Origin: Lobulomyces angularis
Lineage: Eukaryota > Chytridiomycota > Chytridiomycetes > Lobulomycetales > Lobulomycetaceae
Length of the DNA stretch: 64,000 nt
Direction of reading: 5' to 3'
Assembly: GCA_027604685.1 (NCBI GenBank)
Contig: JADHYX010000050.1
Span: forward strand, 16,877 to 80,876
Made by a program: the position numbers and the translations under genes. Below the pieces are notes generated by a model that saw only the letters and a program-made list of their open reading frames with translations, had not been told where the DNA came from and searched no databases. This document shows, one piece after another, positions 12,110-25,000 of the stretch (its first letter is position 1; each line of letters begins with the position of its first letter).

Positions 12110-14618
12110 ATGAAAAAAGGAGAAAAGAGATTGAAACTTACCCTTGAAAAAATTGATATAAACTATCCAAATCCTCAAAAGTCAAACTTAATTTTAGCTT
12201 CAAAAACCATTTCTGATTTGTTGAAGGGAATAACAGATAGATTATTCACCGCTAGTGAAATTTTAAAAGTTTATACCAAAACTGGTAGATTTTCTTTCAA
12301 GCTACACCATCATAACAAGTTTAACCCATTTTTTTGCTTTTTTAATTTTATTTTATTTTTTTGTCTTTTCTATAATTTTTTGAATTTTTTTTTTTTTCAA
12401 ATATAGCAATTCAACTGCACTACAAATTTAATTTTATAACCGAAATACTATATGATGACGCTTGTTCTCAAGCAGATTTGGTGGATCTTCATTTTAATAC
12501 AAATAAAACTTTAATTGGAAGCCTACATGCTGTTCCGATTGTTCTGAAAGACGATATTGACATTAAAGGATATGGTTGGGTTTAAATGATGTAGTTTCAT
12601 TCTAAAACTTCTTTTATTTTCTTCCAAGATTCATCATTAGGTTGTAGATGTGGAACTTTTAGGCCTAAGTATATGGATAGTACCATAATTACAATTTTGA
12701 AATTGCAAGGGGCAATACCTTTTATTAAAACTAATGTGTCGTTTCACCTTTTAATGGCGGAATCTAACAATACCGTTTTTGGGCAATCGATTAATCCTTT
12801 GTATCAGTATATATCTACTGGGGGTTCCAGTGGTGGTCTTGCAAGTTGTTTGTCTTCTTTTGGTTCCACTTCGTTAGTTGGGGTTGGAAGTGATAGAGTA
12901 GGCGGTTTAAGAATTCCTAGCCAGAATTGCGGATTGTATTCTTTAAAACCTACTTCTCTGAGGTTGCCTCTTACTTCATTATTTTAATACTTAGTTTTTT
13001 TAATTTTTTCATAGATTTCCTTCAGCAACCATTAACAACAGGTCGCTGTGCTGGGCTACCTTACCAGCAGTATTAGGTCCAGTTGCCCAGAATTTAAAGG
13101 ACCTCAAAATTATTTTTCAAACATTAATTAACAGCAATCCAGAATTTATAGACCCATCTGTCACACCAATTAAATTTGATGATACCTCCTACAAAAATAT
13201 TCAGGAAAAAAAATTAAGAATCGGCTACTTTAGTCACGATGGATTTTTCAGATCAACCCCACCTTGTTCAAGGGCTGTCGCTAAAGTTGTAACAGAACTT
13301 CGAGCTGCTGGACATGAATGTGTAGAAATCAGTATTCCTAATTTTACAGATGCTATATTGCTGCTTTGTCAGTTGCTTACAATTAATTTAAGTGCTGGTT
13401 GTACTTCCTTAACAGACCTTCAGGAGCTTGATCTTTCTCAACCTATAATACCTATCATAATGTTGTTAAAGGCACCACGGTAAATACATTGTTTTATTGA
13501 AATATGTAAATGTAAATATATTTTTTTTTTTTTTTTTCAAATTTTTAAGTTTTTTTAGAAGAGTTATAGGAAAATTTTTTGAAAAAATATTAGATGACCA
13601 AACAGCAGCAAAAATAATTCGAAGTATTGGTTTGGGTCCAGGATTTTCAGGAAGTAAAGATGCCAGCTTTACTAATAAAATATTTTTTTGGTGGTGGTAT
13701 GCATTAAAATGGTTTTTTGGATTAGGAGATAGAAAAGATACAAGAGATGGAATAGACATTTTAAAATTAATTTCTGAAAAAGAGGACTACCAGAAGAACT
13801 TTAATGAAATCTGGTCTGAAAATGGAGATATTGACGCTATTGTTTGTCCTGGTGAATTAGCAAATTTTTCTACTTTTTTGGATTTATATATATGTATCTT
13901 TTTTAGTTCATGCACTGCCGCCTTTACCTTCTACTTCATTTCCTTACATTTGCTCTGGAGCTTCTTATTCAATGCTATTTTCATTTTTAGGTAAAAGAGA
14001 TAAAATATATTATTATATTTTTTTAATTTTTCTTTGATATTAAATTTTTTAAAATATTTTTCAGACTATCCTGTTGGCATTATACCCAATGTGACGCACG
14101 TTACTCCTGACGATCGTATTGAAGACACCTTAAGCTATGTTCATGGACGTGATGTTGATGAGTCTAGTTCAGTTTTTCAACATGATGCATCAACTAATGT
14201 GTTTCCACTTCGTCCAAAACACGTTCCAAGCCATATTTTACCTGAAGGTGTAAACTTAATGCACGTTGACTTAGAATCAAACAATATCAGTGGAACGGTA
14301 ATTAAAAATATTAATAAAATTAATAAAATACATATATATATATATTAGTATACTACACCTCCGATACCACCATTACCACAAGAATTTTTTTCAAATCAAA
14401 ATCCAGTTGGGGAAGAACAAGAACCAAATACAAACTTTTCAGTAAAAACTAGTTTTAATCTCCTGGGAATACTAGGTATTGAGGAATATAACAGCGCATT
14501 ACAAAGTGGTGTGTTAAACGGAGTAGGTGTTGGAGTTCAAGTCGTTTGTAGAAGATATCAAGAAGAAAAGGTTTTAGGCGTAATGAAGGTTATTGAAAAG
14601 TTAAAGGGGAAAAGTTAA
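12110..14618 (+). CDS. FAAH-type amidase-signature protein lacking the nucleophile (probable pseudoenzyme)
   Basis: Member of the amidase signature family (fatty acid amide hydrolase type), which hydrolyses amides with a Ser-cisSer-Lys triad. Exons 12110-12284, 12407-12574, 12629-12962, 13015-13479, 13559-13851, 13907-13990, 14065-14297 and 14349-14618 give 673 residues (exon 5 could begin 9 nt earlier). Lys106 lies in VLKDDIDIKG and the glycine-rich STGGSSGG loop carries S181/S182. The segment equivalent to FAAH DIGGSIRFPS reads DRVGGLRIPS, so the catalytic Ser241 position is Gly207 (or deleted, depending on alignment). The rest of the fold is intact, ending GVGVQVVCRRYQEEKVLG. Hydrolase activity is therefore unlikely, although the frame is fully open, implying selection for another role. 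A hydrophobic FFWWWY patch near residue 430 may be membrane-associated. Confidence 0.88.
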
Positions 14619-14733
14619 CAAAAATATTCTGTTTTTTTTTGAAAATATATACAATAGTTATTTTGTTATTTTTATTTTTGTACAGTGCCACATTCTTTAT
14701 ATGTAAATATATTAATATTTTTTTTTTTTTTTT

Positions 14734-14749
14734 NNNNNNNNNNNNNNNN
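14734..14749. other. Assembly gap (16 N)
   Basis: Run of N flanked by poly-T on the left and poly-A on the right, between the convergent amidase and PDK-type genes. It probably marks an unresolved homopolymer and does not touch a coding exon. Confidence 0.95.
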
Positions 14750-14827
14750 AAGAAAAAAAAAAAAAAAAGTGAAGAATAATATTATAATTAATTTAACTGT
14801 TTTTATTTTTTTATTTTCAATAATTAT

Positions 14828-16346
14828 TTATTTATTTGATCTCACTTTAGATTCTGTAACTTCTTTTTCATTTTCAGTGGAAATTTTTACATAAGCATCA
14901 GTTCCGTATCCATGCATCGCTGAAAAAAAAAGGTATAAGTTTGAACAAAAAAAAAACAAACTCACAAGCGAGAGATATACTTCCTCCCCAATAATTAGCG
15001 TATGCTCTGGCAATACATAAACCCATACCTAAGTTTAAATTTTCTAAATGTGGCTTTTCTTCAAAATTGGTTTGATTTCGATCCGAGACATACCAATATG
15101 ACCAAACATTGTTTATTAAATCGTTTGGAATTCCGCCACCCTGATCGCTTATACGAAACATAACTTCAGTATCGCTTTGTCCAATAGTTACTTTGATTGG
15201 AGGCAATTTTGAATTTTTTATATCTGTTTTTTTAATTTTCTTTGCTTCAGCTATCGCTTCCTCAGCCATCGAGGGGACTTGTGTCTTATTGTTTTGAGGT
15301 AGTTTTGAATGTTTCTTTACAGTATGCTGCATACTATTTTTTCTTAAGAAAAAAAAAAAATCATAGTTGTAGTTATTCGATATTTTTTTTTTAAATACAA
15401 TAATTCATATATGATGTATTGAAGATGGCCAGATATGTAAGTTAGTTTAGCTCCGAAGTGACCTTCGATTTCAACATGAGGGGGATTCAACTGATAATTA
15501 TCTTTAAATAATCGACCAGCCAAGTCTGTACATTTTTGAACGGTTTCTAATGCACTACATTGAGTATTAATTATTCCAGACACATGCTTTTGTTCAGGGT
15601 ATCTTCCTTCCCAAATATCACTATAACGTAAATGTTGCTGCGAAATTACTCTATTTTAAAAAACAAAAAGAGCAATTACATAAAACACTTCAATTTTTTT
15701 TATAATTTTACCTTCTACCTATTCTGGATCGTAACATTTCATTTAAAAATTTATCACATTGATGAGGTTCCTAATATTTAAAAAATAAAAAAGAGGAAAA
15801 GATGAAACTGTAAACAAAAATTGCAGAAAATGTATTGCCATACCATATGACAAGCAGTTTCTCTAATTCCCATAGCAAACTTTTGAATGACAATAATATG
15901 AGCGTCAAGCATATCTTTTAACACCATACAAAACTTTTTATTATCCTCTAAATTTTTAATTTCTGGTATAGCTTGAAATTTTTCAAATGCTTCCCAATAC
16001 ATATTATATATAGACTCCATATGAGGATTTGAGCCAACAATAAAAGGTAAATTCTGAGAACATTAGTTTTAAAAAAAAAGTTAAAAAATTGTAATACTTG
16101 AAAATCTCTAATTCTGTGTGCAAATCTGATTGGAAGTTCTGTTCTGACGTAGTTTGCAGATCTAATAATTTTATCTTCATTAAGGTTTCTTCCAGAAACC
16201 ACGAGTTGCCTTAAAGTGACTCGATTTGAAGTAAGATTTGCATACTTTTCCAGTAGAGAGTTAGTTTGCTGATAGTAAGAGGGCTTTAAATTTGCGGAAA
16301 GAGACGAAAGCTGCTTCAAATTTTTTTGAATGGATTTAATGTTCAT
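14828..16346 (-). CDS. Mitochondrial PDK/BCKDK-family protein kinase
   Basis: Kinase of the pyruvate or branched-chain 2-oxoacid dehydrogenase complexes, acting in the mitochondrial matrix to phosphorylate and inactivate E1. Exons (complement) 16098-16346, 15844-16053, 15712-15770, 15399-15650, 14966-15342 and 14828-14919 give 412 residues. The N-terminal helical domain includes ELPIRFAHRIRDFQ. The GHKL ATPase domain has the N box YELLKNSMQHTV (catalytic-type E255, Mg-binding N259), the G1 box SDQGGGIP and the G2 box GMGLCIARAYANYWGGS, followed by GYGTDAYVKI. PDK and BCKDK are not separated confidently here; fungi carry two such kinases (Pkp1, Pkp2). Length is typical. Confidence 0.92.
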
Positions 16347-16903
16347 GTAGTTAAAATGTTAATGCAGAACCGGTATAGACGTTAATAAGATAAAGAAATT
16401 TTGAGAGCAATGTTTGCAGAAGTATAAAGTAGGTTTTCTGCACTACTTAAGAGTTAAAAGTTTTGAGATGAAGCAGTTTAAATATTTGAAGTTACAGGTT
16501 AAGTTTTTTTCCGAAGTTTTTTGACTTTGAATTGAAATGAAGGAGGTTATCGCAGGCGCCACTTTTGTTTTTTATGAATCATGCAAAGTTATATTGATGT
16601 AGAAGGTGACAAACAACTGATTGCCACAACAAAATAGGTTGGCATCATCAAGCGACATGCCGGCGAAGCTTCATGATAAGTGGATGAAGCTTTTTTGATT
16701 AGAGATAGTTTCTTGAATTAGAAATGCATTTCTTGCAGATTTTTTTGGAATAAATCTTACCGTAAACCTTCTAAAAAAAAATATTTAACTTTCTTAACAT
16801 GCAAATTGTGTACAAAAATCTATAGAGTTGAGTATAGTTTTTTCTTATCCGATTAAACCTTTTTTCCTAAGGTATTTTTTTTTTTTTTTTTTAAATTAAA
16901 AAA
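16347..16903. other. Divergent intergenic region, 557 bp
   Basis: Between the PDK-type kinase (leftward) and the SET gene (rightward). The stretch around 16540-16696 is markedly richer in G+C than its surroundings and ends in a hairpin followed by T residues (listed separately). The remainder is A/T-rich. Confidence 0.5.
16666..16696 (+). ncRNA. Hairpin plus T-run, possible 3' end of a small RNA
   Basis: AAGCTTCAT at 16666-16674 is perfectly complementary to ATGAAGCTT at 16684-16692 across a 9-nt loop, and the strand continues as T to 16696. The upstream 120 bp is G+C-rich for this contig. The arrangement resembles a structured Pol III-type or terminator-like end, but I found no tRNA B-box, snRNA or snoRNA signature, so this is only a candidate. 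Confidence 0.22.
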
Positions 16904-19273
16904 ATGTTTTCAAATGAATGGTTTCAGAGGGAAGTAATTCGTCAACAAACTTTATTAAACAATCTTTGGAAATGGGCAAGTGACAATGGAAGTGACTTGA
17001 CCAACATTTTTCCTCTGGTTTTGTATGAAGATAATGAAATAAAAAGGAAGGTCATTTTAAAAAAATCCCTTCAACCCTTCGAGTTAATAGCTGTAAAATT
17101 TTCCTTCTCATTATACTGTTGAATTAACAAATGTATTACATTTTTGTCCGCTGCAGTCAATACCAGAAAATATTTTATTATCTGAAGCAGCATCGAGAAA
17201 TTCTCCAATTGGTAAAAAATTACAAAACTATTTAAACGATAATGATGACGAGAACTCAAAAAGCACTGTTAACTTTTACTTTAACAATATTCGAGCCGAA
17301 GGTTGAAATACTTTTTCGTTTTTTTAAAAACTTGCACAATTTTTCACTGCTTTCAATACCTTTTCTTCTTAGTTTTAAAGCATCACATTTTTTTTTATAG
17401 GTCTTCTTTTTATGATAACATATATGGTTTATGAAAGGTTTGAAAATTCTAATTCATTTTGGAAGTATTATCTGGAAAGTTTACCAGAGACCTTCCCATC
17501 ACTTCCATATTATTGGTAAATTTTTAAGCATATTTTCCTGTTAAAATTATTTACTGCAACATTAGGTCACCAGAAGAAATAGATAGATACATTGGTTCCG
17601 AAACTAATTTAGCAAAACAAATTAAAACAAGGTTAAAAATTCTAAAAGATGGACTAAATATTGTTCAGTTAGCATGCGGAAAAGAATTTATCAATAATAC
17701 TTTGACCTGGAATAATTTTTTGTGGGCATACTCTGCAATCTCTAGTAGGGCATTTCCACTTTTGAAAGGACGCATTGATTCTAATGATGATAAGGTTTTT
17801 AATGAATCTATTAAGCCCGAAAATAATGCCAAGAATCCAGAATGTTGTATGTGGCCAGTTTTGGATATGGTAATTTTAAAATACATATCAACATTTTCTT
17901 AAATCAAAAATCAGTGTGATCACAAACTAGATTATAAAATTGAGTGGAGCTCTGTTGCCCGCCCGGGATATGTTTCGTATATTGCTAGAGAAGACACGAA
18001 GTTAAACACAGAGTTATATACTAATTATGGAGCAAAAGGAAATGAAATGTTTTTAGGGTCCTACGGATTTGTTCTGAAGGACAATCCTAACGATTACGTA
18101 CTTAATATTTTTTCTATTTTTTTTTTTTTTAAGATTTTTTAAGGTTAAGGTTAATTTGCAAATATCTACAAAAGATGCGCTACTGGAAAAAAAAAAAAAT
18201 TTATTAGAAAAATACAATATTCGTTTAACATCTCTGTTATTTGAAAGTGAGTCTGTTGAAATTGGTGATACGGAGCTGTTCAGAGCAATGAGAATTTTAT
18301 GTTTGAATAGATGGGAAGTTTATTTAGCGGAAAAAAATGAACACGCTTTAGATTATGGAAAATCTACTATAAACATACGCAATGAGTTTTCTGCCGCTTC
18401 AAATCTCTATTATTTACTGGTAAAACAATTTAAGTTGATTATCGAAGCTGTTGGTGAAAATCATAATTATGGCGATGCATTTGATAAAAATAAATTTTAC
18501 CTTGGCAACATCTACTGCAAAGGTAATTATTTTTGTCGTCTCAGTAAAATAAATATACTTTTTTAGGACAGTTAAAAATATTAAAACATATAATTGGAAA
18601 AATTGTGTTTTACATGAAGAATTTTATAAAAAAAAAGGAAATCCCTATGGAAAAAATTTTTTTAAGCTTAAGTAAAGTTTTTGAGCCCATTAACTTTCAG
18701 GGTACAGTCTTATGTAACAGTAATTTAAGTTTCAATACCAACTGGTTATCTTTTTTGAGCGATTTTATAAAAAATAATTTCACTGATGTGGATGAACCTA
18801 TTGATGAAGATACCTTACTAATTTTGGTTATAATTTTTAAAAAGAATTTTGACTTTAAGGATTTTGTCAAAGATATTAACTTGAAAGAAGTGATGGAGTA
18901 ATTAAATAAAAAAATATTTTTTTATGAAAATGTAAAAAGTTATAAACTGTACTAAATTTTTATTTTTTTATAAAGCAGCGATTTGGAATCTGATGTATCA
19001 GATCATTTTGAATTTGACGTCAAGCCAGTCTTACAAATGTCAAAAGAATTTCTAAATGCCAGTACAAATATGGATTTAAAATCGAATGTAAATGATTTAG
19101 TGAATATAACAAAACAAGATTTTTTTATTGGATCATGCATCCTAGACACTAACGAAATCAATCTAAACTTTAGTTTTCATAAAACCTTAATTAATTCGCA
19201 TATAGATTATTTAGAAGATGATAAATTTTTAGAAGATTGGAAGACTAATGTGTATGGTGTAATGTTAAGTTAA
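16904..19273 (+). CDS. SETD3/RKM-like SET-domain protein methyltransferase
   Basis: SET-domain enzyme of the Rubisco-LSMT/SETD3/SETD6/RKM group, which methylates lysine or histidine side chains of non-histone proteins using S-adenosylmethionine. Exons 16904-17092, 17157-17301, 17401-17515, 17566-17869, 17915-18097, 18144-18522, 18567-18897 and 18979-19273 give 646 residues (the last acceptor could lie 3 nt earlier). The SET core is split by the usual iSET insert. The end of the catalytic core shows WPVLDMCDHK (residues about 183-191), then TNYGAKGNEMFLGSYGF with the conserved Tyr226, the diagnostic C-terminal SET motif. A helical C-terminal region corresponds to the substrate-binding domain. 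The substrate cannot be predicted. Confidence 0.85.
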
Positions 19274-20766
19274 AACCGTATGGATGAAAATTTAATTTTT
19301 TTTTTTGTTAATTTTAAGTTGCTAAAAATAAAAAAAATTTAATCACTTAAAATTGTAACCACTTTCTTTTAAGTTACTTCATGAAAAAAATTGAGGAGTA
19401 ATAGTGGAGTAATATTATTTTTCAGAAATACTATCGTAAAATTAACACTTTCAACGATAGAATGAATAAAGAATTTCTGTTAGAAATTGATAGTCAAAAA
19501 TGCAATACCATTTCAATCAAATTGATGTGAAAACGGAAGTAATAATTATAGCCTAATTATTATCTATAATTATGAATCAAAATCTTAAATTATCAGTTTC
19601 ATTATTAAAACCATAATGAAAGATGGTTGAAGAATTTTAAGTGACTTTATGAGGGGTAGAAACCATAGAAAATTGAAGCAAAATTAAAAATCAATAAAAA
19701 TTTAATGATATCATAAATCTATGATTTTAACTCATTTTTTATATCTGGAATTCTTATTACACTTTTATTTTAAAGGAACCAAAAATTTTTTTTTTTTTAA
19801 AAAGAGAATTTGACAGGATTTTGCAAGTTGATAAACATAACAAATCTGCAAAATAATATAAAAAAAATAAAGAATTAATTTTGCCTAAAATTAAAAAAAC
19901 TATTTATTGTTAAAACCTAAAATAAGAAAAACTGTTTATTGTTCAAAAAAAAAAAGAAAAAACCAAATTTTTGTTTGTTTGCAATTGTAAAAATTAACTT
20001 CGTAATAACGTGTAAATTATTAAAAAATGAAAGTAGAAGAATAGAAAACAGCAAAATAACTCAAAATGAGGAGTTATTTTTCTCTCGAAACTTTCTAAAT
20101 CGCACATTCACATCTTTCATCAAAATGCTGTTTTAAGCAAGCCTAAAAAGTATGTTAAAAGTGAAAGCAATTTGATAAGCTTCACCTTTGTTATACACCC
20201 AAATCGGAACATTTTGATTTAAGAAAGAAGCAAAAATTATGGTGGAAATTTGCAGATCTGTGGGGAGACTTCTTTGAAAAAAAATGAAAAAGAAAAGAAT
20301 TAAAAATTTCGATCAGTTTTTCGAATCACACTTAATATTAAATAGGTTATAAAGTTCTTTCCATCCAAAAAGTAGCTAGATTGTTTGCGTTGAACAGAGA
20401 TACCCATTTGTGGATTTTTTGAAAGTAAACAAATATAACTTGAACAAAAAAATAAAAAAAATACTAATAGATTATATTCTTATTCCTCTTTTCTCCTACT
20501 AAAAAATATTAAAGTCTTCTAATGAAAAAAAAAACAACAAAACAACAAAAAAAAAAAACAATAGAATAAGTTTAAGAAAAAAATAGTATAGATATAGAAT
20601 TGGCAAGAAGTTGGAAAACCGAATAATAAGGATGGTCCAAAAGATCCATACTTAATTTTTCTATAAATACTTGAGGAAACACTATTCAAAAATAATAAAT
20701 ATATAAAAGATTATAAAAGATTGTAAAAAATTAAAATTATAAAATCCACCTAGCTGTTTTAGAAAG
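19274..20766. other. Intergenic region, 1.49 kb, no gene supported
   Basis: Between the SET gene and lipase 1, both rightward. Very A/T-rich with many short homopolymers. An inverted repeat ATAATTATAG/CTATAATTAT (19542-19551 and 19564-19573) is compatible with chance in such sequence. A 65-codon ORF at 19939-20136 is low complexity. The last 150 bp should contain the lipase promoter. Confidence 0.5.
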
Positions 20767-21878
20767 ATGCTTCAAAAATTATTTACCTTGGCAGTTTTTA
20801 CTGCTTCAATCGCTCTAGCAGCTCCTGTTGAAGAAGTCCTTTCTGTTAAAACGGATTTGGTCGAAAGAGTGGCTCCTCCTGTTGCAGATGCTACTCTTGT
20901 TAAAGAACTTTCTTTGATGCAAAGTTTTGCAGCTGCTGCTTATTGCAATTCAAAAAATTTAAAGAACTGGTCTTGTGTTGGGAGATGCTCAAAAACACCA
21001 GATACACAATTCGTAGTATCGTATGGAAATACCCACTAACTATTTAAAAAAGATTTAACCCTTTTTTTCATTGTAGCTATGATACGTTATTAACAGATAC
21101 AAATGGTTACGTAGCATACAACCCAAGTTTAAATGCTATAATTGTTGCATTTCGTGGAACTAATGGATTGAACAATATTATTGTGGATTTAGCTTTAAAA
21201 TTGACTCAACTAGAAAACTATCCATCAGGACATAAAGTACACGAAGGATTTCAAAATTCTTACAAGGCCGTTCGTAGTGATTTAAGAAGTCAAGTCCAAA
21301 AATTATTGAAGTTATATCCTAGTGCTCACATTAGGGCCATTGGGCATAGGTGAGGTTTTCAAATGAATGCTGTTTTTTTAATTTCCTTATAGCTTAGGAG
21401 GTGCGATTGCAACAGTTGCTGCTTTGGATTTAGCCTACTATTTTCCTCAACAAGCTAGTTCTCTAAAAGTATTTACTTACGGACTTCCACGAATTGGTAG
21501 CTCTTCCGTTGCCAACAAAATCAACACCTTGTTCGCCAAAAGATTTTTCAGGGTTACCCATGAAACTGATTTAGGTAATTAATTTTTTTTTTCATTTTTT
21601 TTAACTTTATGTTTTTAGTTACATACATCCCAACTAGAAACTTTCAAGGAACAAACGCTTGGCAACATCCTGGTAGAGAATATTGGATCAATGGAGGTAC
21701 AACTTTTGAGTGTGATGCAGCTAACAACGAAGACCCAAACTGCTCAATTGGTCTAAGGGATTATGATGATTTAAATACACTTCCTTTAATGCTTACCTTG
21801 GTATTCTGGAAAACCTTTCCTGGTGATCTAGACGATCATGGAAATGGCTACTATAGTGCATTTGGTTCTAATTGTTAA
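20767..21878 (+). CDS. Secreted class 3 lipase (lipase 1)
   Basis: Extracellular triacylglycerol lipase of the Rhizomucor/feruloyl-esterase-A type. Exons 20767-21020, 21077-21349, 21393-21574 and 21619-21878 give 322 residues. A clear signal peptide (MLQKLFTLAVFTASIALAAP) is followed by a propeptide-like segment and LMQSFAAAAYCN, typical of the family. The oxyanion segment is VAFRGTNG. The nucleophile elbow GHSLGG carries S176, the catalytic Asp is D235 (ETDLVTYIP), and the His is H310 near the C-terminus (DDHGNGYY). The intron inside the GHS codon is shared with lipase 2, showing common origin. All triad residues are present, so an active enzyme is expected; secreted lipases often serve host or substrate feeding. 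Confidence 0.95.
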
Positions 21879-22094
21879 TTGAAGTTTTTTTTCATTGTTT
21901 ACATTTATTGTAGTAGTAGAAATGTAGAAATTAAGTTTTTTTTTTATATTAAATATAAGTGTAAGTTTAAATCATAAGAAAAAATTTTATTATTCAAAAA
22001 TTGCAACTAATGAAATAAAAGGTTTTTATTAAATAATAAATAACTTAAGAATAAATAAATAGGAAATAACAGTGAAAGGATAATCTCCTTCATT

Positions 22095-25000
22095 TTAAGA
22101 AGTAGTAATACAATCCAAATATCTGCTAAAATGCATAAAAACATTCTTTTGTAAATTTTCTTTGCATAACTCTTTGAAACGGGATTGGAATAAAACATTT
22201 CTAGTAACTAAACCGCCTCCCCAAACAATACGTAAAATTTCTTTTAAATAATCTAGAATTAGCTGCTGTTCGTTGGTCAGTAACACTTCCTCCTTAAAAA
22301 GTTCAGCAGGCGTAGGCAATAATTGAAGAACCTGTTTACATAATGCTGATAAACCATCTTGAGCAAATTCTATAAAAAAAAAAAAATAACTCAATTTTTA
22401 ATGAAAACTCATTTATACCATCTTGGTGGAACGGTCTTTTTAAAGAGTTAGAATTTTTGTTTGCACACGAAAGAAACACTAAGTTTATCACACTTAAATT
22501 TGAAAAAAGACTGTTTGAGAAATGAGAGCAACAAAACAAAGTATGAATTAACTCAGAAAAGTGTTGAAGATCCTCCCCTTCAATTAAGGCATTCTCAATA
22601 ACTCCTGGACGTTCAACTTGTAATTTTAATAGCCATCTTAACCAAGATATAGATAAGGTATAGTTAAACTCTCGAGTGTTACAAATTTGAATATAGCTTT
22701 GTGACCATTTTATCAACAATCCAAGATTTCCTATATTATTAGCTTTTCGGGTAAAAAAACTACGTTGAATAAAAGAATCATTCTCGACTATCAGTTTAAA
22801 GGTATAATTTGATATAAACTTAAGAAGAATTTCTTCATCAGAGAATAAAGTAAATAGGTTTTCTTTTGAAGACAAAAACCCATCCACTTTTGATATATCA
22901 ATGATTTTGCCATAATTTTCATCAAATCCGAAAGATTTTATAACAGTAATAAAGGATGATAAATACTTTACAATCACAGAATTAATTCCAAGTTCAGGAT
23001 CTGCTCGATAGGCGTTGAACAAGTTATGCAAAATTTTTAATAACAGAACGAAGTAATTTAATATCCACGTTTTTTGAATTGATACAATAGAGGAAAAATT
23101 GCAGCTTTCAATGATTTGTTCAAAACGATTAACTAACACAGCTACGATAGAAGTAAAACTGTCCAACCAATTTTTTTTCCCAAACCGTCCGTGCCAGTTA
23201 TTTTCAGCATTATTCCAATTGATAAAACATCTATGCAAAATTTGCAAAAAACTTAATGCCAGTGGATTTTCATGTTTCAATTCAATTGTTCCAGCACAGC
23301 TTTGAAAGTAAACCCATAAGCCATGATGGGCAACCATATCTGCAACTGCAGATTTTATGGAGGCTACATTAAACAAAATTTGAAGTACCAGTTTGCGACA
23401 ATGCAAGTCACTTAAAGGAGATTCAAAAAAACCCAGTAAAATATCTAATGCATGCCTTTTTTGACAAAGATCGAAATCTCTTCTGCACTTTAAGCCATCG
23501 TCGATCAGTTTTAAAATCCAGCTTCTTTCCTTTTTGCAAGCAACGCTGTTTGAGTAAAATAGATTGTAAAATAATGGTAACTCATCCAAAGGAAAAACTG
23601 GCCGCTGCAATAAGAACCTGTTGATATCAGTGTACATAAATGAGTCAGGTTTGACAAGAATAGTCAACGATTCTGCTACAAAAATTGTAGAAATAGAGGG
23701 AATGATTTGAGGAGTATTTCTGTCTGTAATTGCATTTCGAAAGTTATTTAAGAGAACCAAAACTTGATTGCATTCTTTAAAATTCACTTTTTTTAACGCA
23801 ACGAAAACTTTATCTAACGTGAAATAACCAATTTTTCTCATGTTGGAATCTAAACTAGAAAGGGTAACAACACATAATCCTACAGAGTTAGATTGAATAA
23901 GTTGCTTAAAATCCAACTTGTTTTCATTATCAGCATCAATAACATGACATATGAATGGAAGTATGAAATTTGCGTCATACAAGACTTCTTTGTTCATAAA
24001 ATCAAAATCTTCGCAGACAGTTGCATTGAGATCAAAATTCTTCAGGCTTTTAAGCATTAAATTAGAATCTAAATTTGCAAAAAAATCGATATATATTGAT
24101 CCGAGTGGTTTTTTTGGTGAACTTTGATGCAAAACAAAAGGTAGGCAACTCGCTCCAACCTCCCTTTCAAAAAGTACAAAAATTTTCATTAAAGTTAGAT
24201 CTGAATCTGAAGTGGTGAAGTTGTAAGAAGATATGAGAATCGGAATTATAGTGGATTTGCAAGTAAGTATTGGATTTTTTTTCATGGTGCTGAGTACAAG
24301 ATTCAAAACTACAGATTTTACTTTATCGTTAGTGTCTAAATTTTGAAATTGGGAATGTGTTAAAATCATTTCCACCAAGGTATCGGGGGTGAAAATCACA
24401 TTCCTGGTAAACTAAAAACAGAAATTTTAATTCGAAATAATAAAATTAAATTTTTACCTGAAAGCTAAAATCTAGAATTGAAGTCAAAAAACTTAAAGCA
24501 TCATTATCTAAAAACCTATTTTTTAATATTCTAAGGACTAATTTCTTTACAGTTTGTCTTTCCAAATCAGAGGCAAATAACGATTTACAAATTTTTAATA
24601 CTTTTTTTTTTTTCATTACGTTCACAACCATATTCAAACTGTAAAGAACGTCTTTTATTATAAAATTTATGTCATCTGTCAAACTTTTGGGGAGTACATC
24701 ATTACGATCATCTAAAGTAGTTTTTCCTTCACTTTTGATAATCGAATAAGCACTTTCTAGTAGTTTCATTCCATTTAATAAGATATAAGCTAATGCTGCA
24801 GTTGAAACTTTTGAATTAGGGATGACGAGATTATACACCTTAGCTATTTTCAGATAGTTCTTTAAACAATTCAAACATTCTTCCATAGAAGTTATATTTA
24901 TATTTGCAGTGTTGTTGAATAGCTTTTTAGTAAGCTCTTTTGAATTAAACTTCCCTGCAAACAACACCATCACTTTGGCAATTAGTAAGTAAGACGAATT

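Noticed and set aside
13466..13759. Leftward ORF inside the amidase
   Set aside because: Shadow of amidase exons 4 and 5 and their intron.
13860..13906. Apparent CA-AG or GC-TA intron in the amidase
   Set aside because: A canonical GT donor at 13852 (GTGAAT) keeps the frame and gives the sensible CPVHALPPLPS junction.
19542..19573. Inverted repeat ATAATTATAG/CTATAATTAT as a regulatory hairpin
   Set aside because: Pure A/T words of this length are expected by chance in such DNA.
22007..22198. Leftward ORF at the URB1 3' end
   Set aside because: Different frame over the last URB1 exon and 3' flank; hydrophobic composition reflects A/T bias.
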